DNA of 64,000 bases from Paracoccus marcusii (GCF_028621715.1 NZ_CP117466.1:315001-379000); one strand, 5' to 3'; shown: positions 9,821-17,415, numbered from the stretch's first letter. The notes: generated by a model from the letters alone, not told the origin. A program made the numbers and translations.

Positions 9821-9854
9821 TCCCGCAATTTCCCGACCGTCCCGTGCATTCCCA
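9821..9854 (-). promoter_or_regulatory. four MraZ-box-like direct repeats (dcw operator candidate)
   Basis: Read on the minus strand, the pentamers TGGGA, CGGGA, CGGGA and CGGGA occur with start-to-start spacings of 10, 9 and 10 bp (plus-strand positions 9850, 9840, 9831, 9821). MraZ of E. coli binds three TGGGN repeats separated by 5-nt spacers upstream of mraZ, so orientation, spacing and position fit an autoregulatory operator. The cluster starts 25 bp after the mrp stop codon. The core promoter was not resolved. Confidence 0.65.
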
Positions 9855-9878
9855 AAGCAAGCCCGGATTTCGCGCAGA

Positions 9879-10970
9879 TCAGGCGATGCCGCCCTGCACC
9901 AGACGGTCGGCCAGGCGGGCATACGCCTCGGACACGGCTCCATCGCCCAAGGCCACCGGTCGTCCCGAATCGCCGGCCAGCCGGACCTCAAGCTCCAGCG
10001 GCAGGGCGCCCAGGAACGGCAGGTTAAGCGCCTCGGCCTCGGCCGCGACGCCGCCATGGCCGAACAGATGCGCCTCGTGCCCGCATTTGGGACAGATATA
10101 GGTAGACATGTTCTCGACCAGGCCCAGGACCGGTGTCTTCAGCTTGCCGAACATGTCGATCGCACGGCGCGCGTCCAGCAGCGCCACGTCCTGCGGCGTG
10201 GAGACGATAATCGCACCCGTGACGGGGGCCTTCTGGCACAGCGACAGCTGCACGTCGCCGGTACCGGGCGGCAGGTCGATCAGCAGGACGTCCAGTTCGC
10301 CCCAGTTCACCTGCTGCAGCAGCTGCTGCAACGCGCCCATCAGCATCGGGCCGCGCCAGACCAGCGCCTCGCCCTCCTTCAGCATCAGGCCGATCGACAT
10401 GACGGTGACGCCATGCGCATGCATCGGATCGATCCGCTGTCCATCCGGGCTGGCAGGCCGGCCCGAGACGCCCATCATCCGCGGCTGCGAGGGGCCATAG
10501 ATGTCGGCATCCAGCAGGCCGACCTTGCGCCCCGCGCGCGCCAAGGCGACGGCAAGGTTCGAGGTGACGGTGGATTTCCCGACACCGCCCTTGCCGGATC
10601 CGACGGCGATGATGTGGCGCACGCCGGGAATCGCCTGCGGACCGGCCTGGGGCGTGGGATGCCCGCCGATCTTCAGGGACGGGGCGGCGCCCTGCCCGGA
10701 TACGGCCTTGGGCGGCGCGGGCTTGGCGGGGGCGGTCATGACGATCTGGACCTTGGCCACACCGGGGATACGTTCCAGCCGGGCACGGGCCTCGGCCTCG
10801 ACCGGGGCCATGGCCTGCGCGGTGGCCGCATTCTCGACCTCCAGCACGAATCGCACCGTCTCCTGGTCGATGGTCAGCGCGCGGATCAGGTCGGCCTGAC
10901 CCAGCGTCCCTCCCTGCGGAAGGGCAATATCCGAGATTGCCGTAAGGATCGTTTCGCGTGTGACGGGCAT
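9879..10970 (-). CDS. Mrp/NBP35-family iron-sulfur cluster carrier ATPase
   Basis: P-loop ATPase of the Mrp/ApbC type, thought to carry and deliver Fe-S clusters in the cytoplasm. The 363-residue protein has an N-terminal MIP18-like (DUF59) domain (about 1-85), a low-complexity Ala/Pro linker, the deviant Walker [12 protein letters not shown] (about 124-134), [10 protein letters not shown] and a C-terminal CPKCG pair that would bridge a cluster at a dimer interface. I use the start at MPVTRETIL; 14 further upstream codons lack family similarity. It is transcribed in the same direction as dcw but separated from it by the long leader. Confidence 0.93.
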   Translation of the reverse strand: MPVTRETILTAISDIALPQGGTLGQADLIRALTIDQETVRFVLEVENAATAQAMAPVEAEARARLERIPGVAKVQIVMTAPAKPAPPKAVSGQGAAPSLKIGGHPTPQAGPQAIPGVRHIIAVGSGKGGVGKSTVTSNLAVALARAGRKVGLLDADIYGPSQPRMMGVSGRPASPDGQRIDPMHAHGVTVMSIGLMLKEGEALVWRGPMLMGALQQLLQQVNWGELDVLLIDLPPGTGDVQLSLCQKAPVTGAIIVSTPQDVALLDARRAIDMFGKLKTPVLGLVENMSTYICPKCGHEAHLFGHGGVAAEAEALNLPFLGALPLELEVRLAGDSGRPVALGDGAVSEAYARLADRLVQGGIA

Positions 10971-11213
10971 GTGAGGGACCTGTGTCTTTGTTCGCCCGGC
11001 AGCATGAAGCATAGAGACGGGACCCTCAACACCCCCTGCGACAATCCGTACCGCACGGCGCTAACCGCTTTCAAACAGATGATTTTTGCGCCCGCGGCGT
11101 GATCGCTAACAGATGTATCGTGTCAATTTTATGTCGTTAATTCATCGTTAAAGAAGGCAATAGGTCAGCCTTGGCTATGCAATTGCTGCATGGCAGCATT
11201 ACGAAACCATCCG

Positions 11214-11241
11214 TTGTGAAACGCCGTCGATGGGGCCATCT
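11214..11241 (+). promoter_or_regulatory. RpoH-like promoter candidate for the DUF1127/sRNA operon
   Basis: TTGTGA and CCATCT are separated by 16 nt, resembling the TTG.../CCATNT pattern of heat-shock-type sigma factor promoters in Rhodobacter, and would start transcription about 60 nt before the DUF1127 gene. In Rhodobacter sphaeroides the equivalent DUF1127-CcsR operon depends on RpoHI/RpoHII. Elsewhere in the 338-bp gap between mrp and this gene I see only an AT-rich stretch (about 11080-11160) and a short ATGCA/TGCAT inverted repeat near 11178-11192. Confidence 0.4.
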
Positions 11242-11308
11242 TCAACTCAACGAAACGCCGGGCCAATCCGGGAACGGCGCAGACGAGATGAACCGAAAGG
11301 ATACGACC

Positions 11309-11536
11309 ATGGCTGTTATCGCCCAAGCACACAACGCCACCGCCGACGCCGGCCTGCGTGGCCGCCTGCTGAGCGCGATCCAGCGGATGCAGGAAAACCG
11401 CGCCCGCCGCGCCGTTTACCGCCAGACCGTGCGCGAACTGAATGCCCTGACCACCCGCGATCTGGACGATCTGGGCATCAGCCGCTCGATGATCACCCGC
11501 CTGGCGCACGAAGCGGCATGGGGTTCGGCCCAGTAA
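11309..11536 (+). CDS. DUF1127 small protein (CcaF1-like)
   Basis: Seventy-five-residue basic protein ending in a DUF1127 motif (ELNALTTRDLDDLGISR). In Rhodobacter sphaeroides the DUF1127 protein CcaF1 is an RNA-binding protein that promotes maturation of the sRNAs encoded directly after it. The start is placed at MAVIAQAH because AAAGGA lies 8 nt upstream; an in-frame ATG 21 nt earlier (MNRKDTT) has no such site. The gene is followed within about 25 nt by the stem-loop array, so one transcript probably carries protein and RNAs. Function here is inferred from family and context. Confidence 0.88.
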   Translation: MAVIAQAHNATADAGLRGRLLSAIQRMQENRARRAVYRQTVRELNALTTRDLDDLGISRSMITRLAHEAAWGSAQ

Positions 11537-11560
11537 TTCTGGGACACCAAGAATTTGCAT

Positions 11561-11632
11561 TCCCGGCCCTCTCCTCCTCCCTGGGTCCGGGACCGGCGGC
11601 ATCCTCCTCTCCTCCTCCCTGGAGGGTGCCGC
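11561..11632 (+). ncRNA. cuckoo/CcsR-type sRNA 1 (hairpins 1 and 2)
   Basis: Hairpin 1 (11561-11592) pairs CCCGGCCC with GGGTCCGGG, leaving one bulged base. Hairpin 2 (11596-11632) has a 12-bp stem starting GCGGCA and ending TGCCGC with one G-T pair. Both loops hold the exact 12-mer CTCCTCCTCCCT, which contains the CCUCCUCCC motif and is complementary to Shine-Dalgarno sequences. Two stem-loops with this motif in the loop define the cuckoo RNA family of Rhodobacterales. No T-run follows, so separate RNAs would have to come from processing. Confidence 0.8.
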
Positions 11633-11647
11633 CCAAAAGACGCACTG

Positions 11648-11717
11648 GAACCCGATCCTCCTCCCCGGGTTCACGTGCCAGGCGGCGGCCCCACTCCTCC
11701 CTCCCAGGGGTCGCCGC
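11648..11717 (+). ncRNA. cuckoo/CcsR-type sRNA 2 (hairpins 3 and 4)
   Basis: Hairpin 3 (11648-11672) is a 7-bp stem GAACCCG/CGGGTTC with loop ATCCTCCTCCC. Hairpin 4 (11682-11717) is an 11-bp stem (GCGGCGGCCCC / GGGGTCGCCGC, one G-T pair) with loop ACTCCTCCCTCCCA. These two loops are the only ones in the array that deviate from CTCCTCCTCCCT, though both keep CTCCTCCC. The five A residues after hairpin 4 are not a terminator on this strand. Confidence 0.72.
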
Positions 11718-11758
11718 AAAAAGTTTCATAGCCGCCCCATTCGCGGCACGCTGATACG

Positions 11759-11830
11759 CCCGGTCCTCTCCTCCTCCCTCCCGGACCCGGCGTTCGCGGT
11801 ACGGCCTCTCCTCCTCCCTGGCCCTACCGC
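11759..11830 (+). ncRNA. cuckoo/CcsR-type sRNA 3 (hairpins 5 and 6)
   Basis: Hairpin 5 (11759-11790) pairs CCCGGTCC with GGACCCGG with one C-C mismatch. Hairpin 6 (11796-11830) pairs GCGGTA with TACCGC and GGCC with GGCC around one mismatch. Both loops carry CTCCTCCTCCCT. The arrangement and its 72-nt length match sRNA 1 and sRNA 5. Confidence 0.78.
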
Positions 11831-11838
11831 ACCCCATA

Positions 11839-11907
11839 CGCGGCCCCTCCTCCTCCCTGGGCCAGCGTTCAGCGGCGACCTCCCTCCTCCTCCCTGGAGG
11901 TCGCCGC
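11839..11907 (+). ncRNA. cuckoo/CcsR-type sRNA 4 (hairpins 7 and 8)
   Basis: Hairpin 7 (11839-11867) pairs CGCGGCCC with GGGCC-A-GCG, leaving one bulged A. Hairpin 8 (11872-11907) is a perfect 12-bp stem GCGGCGACCTCC/GGAGGTCGCCGC. Both loops carry CTCCTCCTCCCT. The whole RNA is identical to sRNA 6 in the next repeat unit. Confidence 0.8.
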
Positions 11908-11940
11908 GCCTTCATAGCCGCCCCGATCGCGGCACACGGA

Positions 11941-12012
11941 TACGACGGGCTCTCCTCCTCCCTGCCCGGTCGTAAGCGGTGATGGCCTCTCCTCCTCCCT
12001 GGCCGGAACCGC
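11941..12012 (+). ncRNA. cuckoo/CcsR-type sRNA 5 (hairpins 9 and 10)
   Basis: Hairpin 9 (11941-11974) pairs TACGAC with GTCGTA and GGGC with GCCC around one bulged G. Hairpin 10 (11976-12012) pairs GCGGT with ACCGC and GGCC with GGCC. Both loops carry CTCCTCCTCCCT. The stem sequence of hairpin 9 differs almost completely from its counterpart hairpin 5. Confidence 0.78.
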
Positions 12013-12020
12013 GACCCATA

Positions 12021-12089
12021 CGCGGCCCCTCCTCCTCCCTGGGCCAGCGTTCAGCGGCGACCTCCCTCCTCCTCCCTGGAGGTCGCCGC
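12021..12089 (+). ncRNA. cuckoo/CcsR-type sRNA 6 (hairpins 11 and 12)
   Basis: Exact copy of sRNA 4, 182 bp downstream: hairpin 11 (12021-12049) and the perfect 12-bp hairpin 12 (12054-12089), both with loop CTCCTCCTCCCT. After it comes one more CTCCTCC without a convincing stem (about 12093-12100). No intrinsic terminator is visible before the next gene, whose own GGAGG ribosome-binding site follows 54 nt later. Confidence 0.8.
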
Positions 12090-12152
12090 GCCCCTCCTCC
12101 GGAACCCAGCGCCCCCATGACGCATTGCCCCCGACACGCAATCGGAGGCCGC

Positions 12153-12368
12153 ATGATTCTGCGCAAGGGCACCAAGGTGGAATGGGACTGGTCGGGCCAC
12201 AAGGCGACCGGAAAGATCACGGACATCTTCACCGATGACGTCGAACGGACGATCAAGGGCAGCAAGATCAGCCGAAACGCATCCAAGGACGATCCCGCCT
12301 ACCTGATCGAACAGGATGACGGCGACCAGGTGCTGAAGGGCCGGTCAGAACTGCGCCGCGCCGATTGA
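12153..12368 (+). CDS. DUF2945 (hypervirulence-associated, Tudor-like) small protein
   Basis: Seventy-one-residue basic protein whose sequence (KVEWDWSGHKATGKI ... KDDPAYLIEQDDGDQVLK) matches the DUF2945 family, a small beta-barrel thought to be Tudor-like. Biological role in bacteria is unknown. GGAGG lies four bases before the ATG. The gene comes directly after the anti-Shine-Dalgarno hairpin array, with no terminator between, so it could be read from the same transcript and its own ribosome-binding site is complementary to the hairpin loops. Confidence 0.85.
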   Translation: MILRKGTKVEWDWSGHKATGKITDIFTDDVERTIKGSKISRNASKDDPAYLIEQDDGDQVLKGRSELRRAD

Positions 12369-12407
12369 CGTCTTTTCCCCGCCGTGCGCCCACGCTAAGG
12401 CTGGCGG

Positions 12408-13187
12408 ATGCTCAGCTATCAACATGCCTATCATGCCGGGAACCTGGCCGACCTGCACAAGCACGGGTTGCTGGCGGTCGCGCTGGACTACCTGACCCGC
12501 AAGGACAAGCCGCTTTCCTATCTGGAAACCCATGCGGGACGGGGCCTTTATGACCTGACCGGCGCCGAGGCGCAGAAGACGCAGGAGGCCGCGCAGGGCA
12601 TCGCCCGTGCCACGGTCGAACACTGGCTGCCGCAGGATCACCCGCTGATGCAGGCGCTGCGGGCCGTGCGCGACCTGCGAGGCGCGCAGGCCTATCCCGG
12701 TTCACCGCTGATCGCAGGGCATTTCCTGCGCCACGAGGACAAGGCCCACCTGGCCGAACTGCACCCCGCCGAATTTCAGGCCCTGCGCCGCGTGGCGGGC
12801 TTTGCCACCCTGCACCAGCAGGACGGCTTCGCGATGGCACAGGCGGTCTGTCCGCCCGATCCGCGCCGCGGCCTGCTGCTGATCGACCCCAGCTATGAGG
12901 TCAAGGCAGACTATGCCGCGATCCCGCGCCAGATCGGCCTGATCGCGCGCAAGTGGAACGTGGGGGTCATCGCGCTGTGGTATCCGATCCTGACCGATCA
13001 CCGCCACATGGGCATGACCGCGCAGCTGGTCAGCGATTTCCCCGATGCCCTGCTGTCCGAGGTGTCGTTTCCCCCTGCCCGTCCAGGTCATTCGATGATC
13101 GGATCGGGCATGTTCGTGCTCAACGCCCCCTGGGGCCTGGCCGAGCACGCCCGCCAGATCGAGGCGATGTTCCGCGAGCGCGCCTGA
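12408..13187 (+). CDS. rlmJ: 23S rRNA (adenine(2030)-N(6))-methyltransferase RlmJ
   Basis: Methylates A2030 of 23S rRNA. The 259-residue protein begins MLSYQHAYHAGNLADLHKH, the near-invariant RlmJ N-terminus, followed by YLETHAGRGLYDL and LLIDPSYE, the latter being the DPPY-like catalytic motif of N6-adenine methyltransferases in its RlmJ form (DPSYE). Length is normal (about 260-280). It starts 39 bp after the DUF2945 gene. Confidence 0.94.
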   Translation: MLSYQHAYHAGNLADLHKHGLLAVALDYLTRKDKPLSYLETHAGRGLYDLTGAEAQKTQEAAQGIARATVEHWLPQDHPLMQALRAVRDLRGAQAYPGSPLIAGHFLRHEDKAHLAELHPAEFQALRRVAGFATLHQQDGFAMAQAVCPPDPRRGLLLIDPSYEVKADYAAIPRQIGLIARKWNVGVIALWYPILTDHRHMGMTAQLVSDFPDALLSEVSFPPARPGHSMIGSGMFVLNAPWGLAEHARQIEAMFRERA

Positions 13188-13248
13188 CGGGGATTCCCCC
13201 GCCGATTGCGCTGTGCCATGATCGGCCCGGCCACAAGGATTCCCTGCC

Positions 13249-13542
13249 ATGCCTCAACGTCTGTCCATCGGCGCCACCGTGTTCCTGGTCCTCACCGTCC
13301 TGGTCGGCCTGTATTTCGCCTATGCCGCGGTGCAGGGCCCGTCGGGCATCCTGCGCCGGATCCAGATCCAGGCCGAGACCGAGGATCTGCGCGAGGCCCG
13401 CGACCTGCTGCAGGCCGACGTGACCCGCATGCAGAACCTGACCCGCCGCCTGTCGGACGATTATCTGGACCTGGACCTCTTGGACGAACGCGCCCGCGAG
13501 GTGCTGGGCCTGCTGCGCGCGGACGAGATCCTGCTGCGGTAG
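13249..13542 (+). CDS. ftsB: septum formation initiator FtsB
   Basis: Ninety-seven-residue bitopic membrane protein with one helix at about residues 9-29 followed by a coiled coil (about 35-65), the FtsB/DivIC layout. It would act at the division site with FtsL and FtsQ. FtsL is encoded in the dcw segment about 6 kb away. Position immediately upstream of pdhA is familiar from other Rhodobacteraceae genomes as I recall them. A ribosome-binding AAGGA lies 9 nt before the ATG. Confidence 0.88.
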   Translation: MPQRLSIGATVFLVLTVLVGLYFAYAAVQGPSGILRRIQIQAETEDLREARDLLQADVTRMQNLTRRLSDDYLDLDLLDERAREVLGLLRADEILLR

Positions 13543-13550
13543 GGCCGGGA

Positions 13551-13600
13551 TTGCACGGCTGTCGGTGATGCGCTACGGATAGTTTAACGCTGAACTATCC
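13551..13600 (+). promoter_or_regulatory. pdh promoter candidate with overlapping palindromic operator
   Basis: TTGCAC (13551-13556) and TACGGA (13574-13579) are 17 nt apart. A perfect palindrome GGATAGTT-N8-AACTATCC (13577-13600) overlaps the -10 and the expected start site, just upstream of the pdhA ribosome-binding site AGGAGGA (13612-13618). The geometry suggests a repressor site. The cognate regulator is not evident in the window. Confidence 0.55.
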
Positions 13601-13626
13601 GCCACGCTTCCAGGAGGACACGCCGC

Positions 13627-14661
13627 ATGGCCAGAAAACCAAGCCCCCAGCAGGAGGCTCCTTCGAACACGTCGAAGGAAGAGTTGCTGAAATACTATCG
13701 CGACATGCTGCTGATCCGCCGATTCGAGGAGAAGGCCGGCCAGCTGTACGGCATGGGCCTGATCGGCGGGTTCTGCCACCTTTATATCGGCCAGGAAGCC
13801 GTCGTGGTGGGTCTGGAGGCCTGCGCCAAGGACGGCGACAAGCGCATCACCAGCTATCGTGACCACGGTCACATGCTGGCCTGCGGGATGGAGGCGCGCG
13901 GCGTCATGGCCGAGCTGACCGGGCGTCAGGACGGCTATTCCAAGGGCAAGGGCGGCAGCATGCACATGTTCAGCCGCGAAAAGCATTTCTATGGCGGCCA
14001 CGGCATCGTCGCCGCGCAGGTGCCCCTTGGCGCGGGCCTTGCCTTCGCGGACAAGTATCTGGGCAACGACAACGTCACCTTCACCTATTTCGGCGATGGC
14101 GCGGCGAACCAGGGCCAGGTCTACGAGACCTACAACATGGCCGAGCTGTGGGACCTGCCGGTCGTCTTCGTGATCGAGAACAACCAGTATGCCATGGGCA
14201 TGTCGGTCAAGCGGTCGACGAAATCTACCACCTTCTTCGGCCGTGGAGAGGCCTTCGGCATCCCCGGCGAACAGGTCGACGGCATGGACGTGCTGGCGGT
14301 CAAGGCGGCGGGCGAAAAGGCCGTGGCGCATTGCCGCGCCGGCAAGGGCCCCTACATCCTGGAGGTCATGACCTATCGCTATCGCGGGCATTCGATGTCG
14401 GACCCGGCCAAGTACCGGACCCGCGAGGAGGTCCAGAAGATGCGCGACGAGCGTGACCCGATCGAGAACATCCGTGAGATGCTGCTGACCGGCAAGCATG
14501 CCACCGAGGAGGACCTCAAGGCGCTGGACAAGGAAATCAAGGACATCGTCAACGATTCCGCGGAATTCGCCAAGGACAGCCCCGAGCCCGACCTGGCCGA
14601 GCTGTGGACCGACATCTATGCCGACGAACTGCCCCAGGGCAGCGCCGAAGAGAACGCCTAA
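13627..14661 (+). CDS. pdhA: pyruvate dehydrogenase E1 component, alpha subunit
   Basis: With the beta subunit forms the thiamine-diphosphate E1 that decarboxylates pyruvate and transfers acetyl to lipoate. The 344-residue product has the TPP-binding motif [12 protein letters not shown] and the phosphorylation-loop-like [12 protein letters not shown] strong AGGAGGA lies 8 nt before the ATG. It is the first gene of pdhA-pdhB-pdhC, downstream of a candidate promoter with an overlapping palindrome. The E1 alpha/beta split is typical of alphaproteobacteria. Confidence 0.97.
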   Translation: MARKPSPQQEAPSNTSKEELLKYYRDMLLIRRFEEKAGQLYGMGLIGGFCHLYIGQEAVVVGLEACAKDGDKRITSYRDHGHMLACGMEARGVMAELTGRQDGYSKGKGGSMHMFSREKHFYGGHGIVAAQVPLGAGLAFADKYLGNDNVTFTYFGDGAANQGQVYETYNMAELWDLPVVFVIENNQYAMGMSVKRSTKSTTFFGRGEAFGIPGEQVDGMDVLAVKAAGEKAVAHCRAGKGPYILEVMTYRYRGHSMSDPAKYRTREEVQKMRDERDPIENIREMLLTGKHATEEDLKALDKEIKDIVNDSAEFAKDSPEPDLAELWTDIYADELPQGSAEENA

Positions 14662-14674
14662 GGGGGACCGTCAC

Positions 14675-16054
14675 ATGGCAATTGAAATCCTGATGCCCGC
14701 CCTGTCCCCCACGATGGAGGAAGGCACGCTGGCGAAATGGCTGAAGAAAGAGGGCGACGCGGTGAAATCCGGCGACGTCATCGCCGAGATCGAGACCGAC
14801 AAGGCCACGATGGAGTTCGAGGCCGTCGACGAGGGGATCATGGGCAAGCTGCTGGTGGCCGAGGGCACCCAGGGCGTCGCTGTGAACACCCCCATCGCGG
14901 TGCTGGTCGAGGAGGGAGAGGACGCCGACGCGGCCCCTGCCCCCAAGGCCGAGGCCAAGCCGGCCGAAGCCCCCAAGAAGGATGACGGCGCCCAGCCCGG
15001 CGAATCCGCCATCGAGGAGGTCGTGACCCCGCAGCCCAAGCCGCGCAGCCCCGACTGGCCCGAAGGCACCAAGATGAAGACCATGACCGTGCGGGAAGCC
15101 CTGCGCGAGGCCATGGCCGAAGAGATGGACCGCGACGAGACCGTCTTCCTGATGGGCGAGGAAGTGGGCGAATACCAAGGCGCCTACAAGATCAGCCAGG
15201 GCCTGCTGGAGCGGTTCGGCCCCCGCCGCGTCGTGGACACGCCCATCTCCGAGATCGGCTTTGCCGGCATCGGCACCGGGGCGGCCCTGGCCGGCCTGCG
15301 CCCGATCGTCGAGTTCATGACCTTCAACTTCGCCATGCAGGCGATCGACCACATCATCAACTCGGCCGCCAAGACGCTGTACATGTCGGGGGGCCAGATG
15401 GGCTGCCCGATCGTGTTCCGCGGCCCGAACGGCGCCGCTGCCCGCGTGGGCGCGCAGCACAGCCAGGATTACGCCGCATGGTACGCGGCCATTCCGGGCC
15501 TCAAGGTCGTGATGCCCTATTCGGCCGCCGACGCGAAGGGCCTGATGAAGCAGGCGATTCGCGACAACAACCCGGTCATCTTCTTGGAGAACGAGATCCT
15601 GTATGGCCGCAGCTTCGAGGTGCCGGACCTTGAGGACTTCACCATTCCCTTCGGCAAGGCCAACACGGTCCGGTCGGGCGACGACGTGACGCTGGTCAGC
15701 TTCGGCATCGGTGTGGCGCATGCGCTGGAGGCCGCGGCCAAGCTGGCCGAGGAGGGCATCGAGGCCGACGTGATCGACCTGCGCACCCTGCGGCCGCTGG
15801 ACTATGACGCGATCCTGGAATCGGTCAAGCGGACCAACCGTTGCGTGACCGTCGAGGAGGGCTTCCCCGTGGGCGCCATCGGCAACCACATCTCGGCCTA
15901 TCTGATGGAGAACGCGTTCGACTATCTGGACGCGCCCGTCATCAACTGCACCGGCAAGGACGTGCCGATGCCCTATGCCGCCAATCTGGAAAAGCACGCG
16001 CTGATCACGCCCGCCGAGATCGTCGAAGCCGTGAAAAAAGTCACCTACAAGTAA
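14675..16054 (+). CDS. pdhB: pyruvate dehydrogenase E1 beta subunit with N-terminal lipoyl domain
   Basis: The 459-residue protein has an N-terminal lipoyl domain with the lipoylation motif [10 protein letters not shown] (Lys near residue 43), an Ala/Pro/Glu-rich linker (about 85-130) and a transketolase-type E1 beta domain starting near [14 protein letters not shown] lipoyl domain on E1 beta is known from Sinorhizobium and other alphaproteobacteria. The ATG follows pdhA by 13 bp. A 65-bp stretch of the lipoyl-coding part (14768-14832) is identical to pdhC. Confidence 0.97.
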   Translation: MAIEILMPALSPTMEEGTLAKWLKKEGDAVKSGDVIAEIETDKATMEFEAVDEGIMGKLLVAEGTQGVAVNTPIAVLVEEGEDADAAPAPKAEAKPAEAPKKDDGAQPGESAIEEVVTPQPKPRSPDWPEGTKMKTMTVREALREAMAEEMDRDETVFLMGEEVGEYQGAYKISQGLLERFGPRRVVDTPISEIGFAGIGTGAALAGLRPIVEFMTFNFAMQAIDHIINSAAKTLYMSGGQMGCPIVFRGPNGAAARVGAQHSQDYAAWYAAIPGLKVVMPYSAADAKGLMKQAIRDNNPVIFLENEILYGRSFEVPDLEDFTIPFGKANTVRSGDDVTLVSFGIGVAHALEAAAKLAEEGIEADVIDLRTLRPLDYDAILESVKRTNRCVTVEEGFPVGAIGNHISAYLMENAFDYLDAPVINCTGKDVPMPYAANLEKHALITPAEIVEAVKKVTYK

Positions 16055-16066
16055 GGGAGCTGCGCG

Positions 16067-17395
16067 ATGCCCACGGAAATCCTGATGCCCGCCCTCTCCC
16101 CGACCATGGAGGAGGGCACGCTGGCCAAGTGGCTGGTCAAGGAAGGCGACGAGGTCAAGTCCGGCGACGTCATCGCCGAGATCGAGACCGACAAGGCCAC
16201 GATGGAGTTCGAGGCCGTCGACGAAGGCCGCATCGGCAAGATCCTGATCGCCGAGGGCACCTCGGCGGTCAAGGTCAACACCGCCATCGCGGTCCTGCTG
16301 GAGGACGGCGAGGAGGCGGGCGACATCAGCGCGCCCAAGGCCAAGGAAGAGCCCAAGGCGGATGCCGAGCCCGAACCGGCCGAGAAGGGCTATGGCGGCC
16401 CGATCGGCGCACCGGTCGCCGGCGATGCCAAGGCCGACGCACCCAAGGGCGACCGGGTGTTCGCCTCACCCCTGGCGCGGCGCATCGCCAAGGACAAGGG
16501 TCTGGACCTGTCGCAGATCCAGGGCAGCGGCCCCCGTGGCCGCATCGTCAAGGCCGATGTCGAGAACGCCAAGGCAGGTGAGGCCAAGCCCGCAGCGGCG
16601 GCTGCGGCACAGCCCGAGGCGAAGGCGGCCCCCGCGGCAGCCGCAGCCCCGGCTCAGGCCCCCAAGGGCCTGTCGACCGAGGCCGTGCTAAAGATGTATG
16701 CCGACCGCGAGACCGAGGAGGTCGCGCTGGACGGCATGCGCCGCACCATCGCCGCCCGCCTGTCCGAGGCCAAGCAGACCATCCCGCATTTCTACCTGCG
16801 CCGTTCGGCCAAGCTGGATGCGCTGATGGAGTTCCGGGCCACGCTGAACAAGCAGCTGGAGAGCCGTGGCGTAAAGCTGTCTGTCAACGACTTCATCATC
16901 AAGGCCAGCGCCCTGGCGCTGCAGCAGGTGCCTGACGCGAACGCGGTCTGGGCGGGGGATCGCATCCTCAAGCTGAAACCGTCGGACGTCGCCGTGGCCG
17001 TGGCCATCGAGGGCGGGCTGTTCACGCCCGTGCTGAAGGACGCGCATCAGAAGACCCTGTCGGCGCTGTCGGCGCAGATGAAGGATCTGGCCGCGCGCGC
17101 CAAGTCCAAGAAGCTGGCCCCCCATGAATACCAGGGCGGCAGCTTCGCGATCAGCAACCTGGGCATGTTCGGCATCGAGAACTTCGACGCGGTCATCAAC
17201 CCGCCGCATGGCGCGATCCTGGCCGTGGGTGCGGGCATCCCGACCCCGGTCGTCGAAAAGGGCGAAGTCGTGGTGCGCAACGTCATGTCGATGACGCTGT
17301 CGGTGGACCACCGGGTGATCGACGGTGCGCTTGGCGCGCAACTGCTGGAGGCGATCGTCGCCCATCTGGAAAACCCGATGGGCATGCTGGCCTGA
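16067..17395 (+). CDS. pdhC: dihydrolipoamide acetyltransferase (PDH E2)
   Basis: Core of the pyruvate dehydrogenase complex; transfers acetyl from lipoate to CoA. The 442-residue protein has one lipoyl domain (1-80, [10 protein letters not shown]), a linker, the E1/E3-binding domain (about 130-165, [15 protein letters not shown]), a second Ala/Pro linker and the catalytic domain ending in DHRVIDGA, which holds the HxxxDG active site. It starts 12 bp after pdhB and an intrinsic terminator follows the stop within 21 bp. No E3 (lpd) gene follows. Confidence 0.97.
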   Translation: MPTEILMPALSPTMEEGTLAKWLVKEGDEVKSGDVIAEIETDKATMEFEAVDEGRIGKILIAEGTSAVKVNTAIAVLLEDGEEAGDISAPKAKEEPKADAEPEPAEKGYGGPIGAPVAGDAKADAPKGDRVFASPLARRIAKDKGLDLSQIQGSGPRGRIVKADVENAKAGEAKPAAAAAAQPEAKAAPAAAAAPAQAPKGLSTEAVLKMYADRETEEVALDGMRRTIAARLSEAKQTIPHFYLRRSAKLDALMEFRATLNKQLESRGVKLSVNDFIIKASALALQQVPDANAVWAGDRILKLKPSDVAVAVAIEGGLFTPVLKDAHQKTLSALSAQMKDLAARAKSKKLAPHEYQGGSFAISNLGMFGIENFDAVINPPHGAILAVGAGIPTPVVEKGEVVVRNVMSMTLSVDHRVIDGALGAQLLEAIVAHLENPMGMLA

Positions 17396-17415
17396 CCAGC
17401 ATTCGAACGGAACAG

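Larger units (their letters stand above)
11725..11910 (+). repeat. tandem unit A of the sRNA array
   Basis: A 186-bp unit starting TTCATAGCCGCCCC and ending TCGCCGCGCC. It holds hairpins 5-8 and is followed directly by a second copy of 182 bp. The last 78 bp (11833-11910) are identical to 12015-12092, whereas the first half has diverged but keeps its stem-loops. This is the footprint of a tandem duplication. Confidence 0.9.
11911..12092 (+). repeat. tandem unit B of the sRNA array
   Basis: A 182-bp second copy of unit A holding hairpins 9-12. It begins with the same TTCATAGCCGCCCC and ends in the identical 78-bp block. The hairpin 9-10 half has many substitutions relative to hairpins 5-6, yet pairing is kept on both sides of each stem. 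Confidence 0.9.

Noticed and set aside
9249..9878. tRNA or protein-coding gene in the dcw leader
   Set aside because: No cloverleaf was seen, and short frames lack ribosome-binding sites and overlap the hairpins and terminator.
11707..11722. Terminator after hairpin 4 (stem followed by AAAAA)
   Set aside because: On the plus strand the run is A, not T, and there is no minus-strand gene ending here.
11561..12092. CRISPR array
   Set aside because: The repeated 12-mer is too short, it lies in hairpin loops, spacings alternate, and the intervening sequence is palindromic stem rather than unique spacers. No cas genes are near.
11493..12286. Minus-strand frames rich in Arg/Glu/Gly (REEE...) across the hairpin array
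   Set aside because: They are translations of the repeated GGGAGGAGGAG complement of the loops. The peptide repeats follow the hairpin spacing and have no family similarity or ribosome-binding site.
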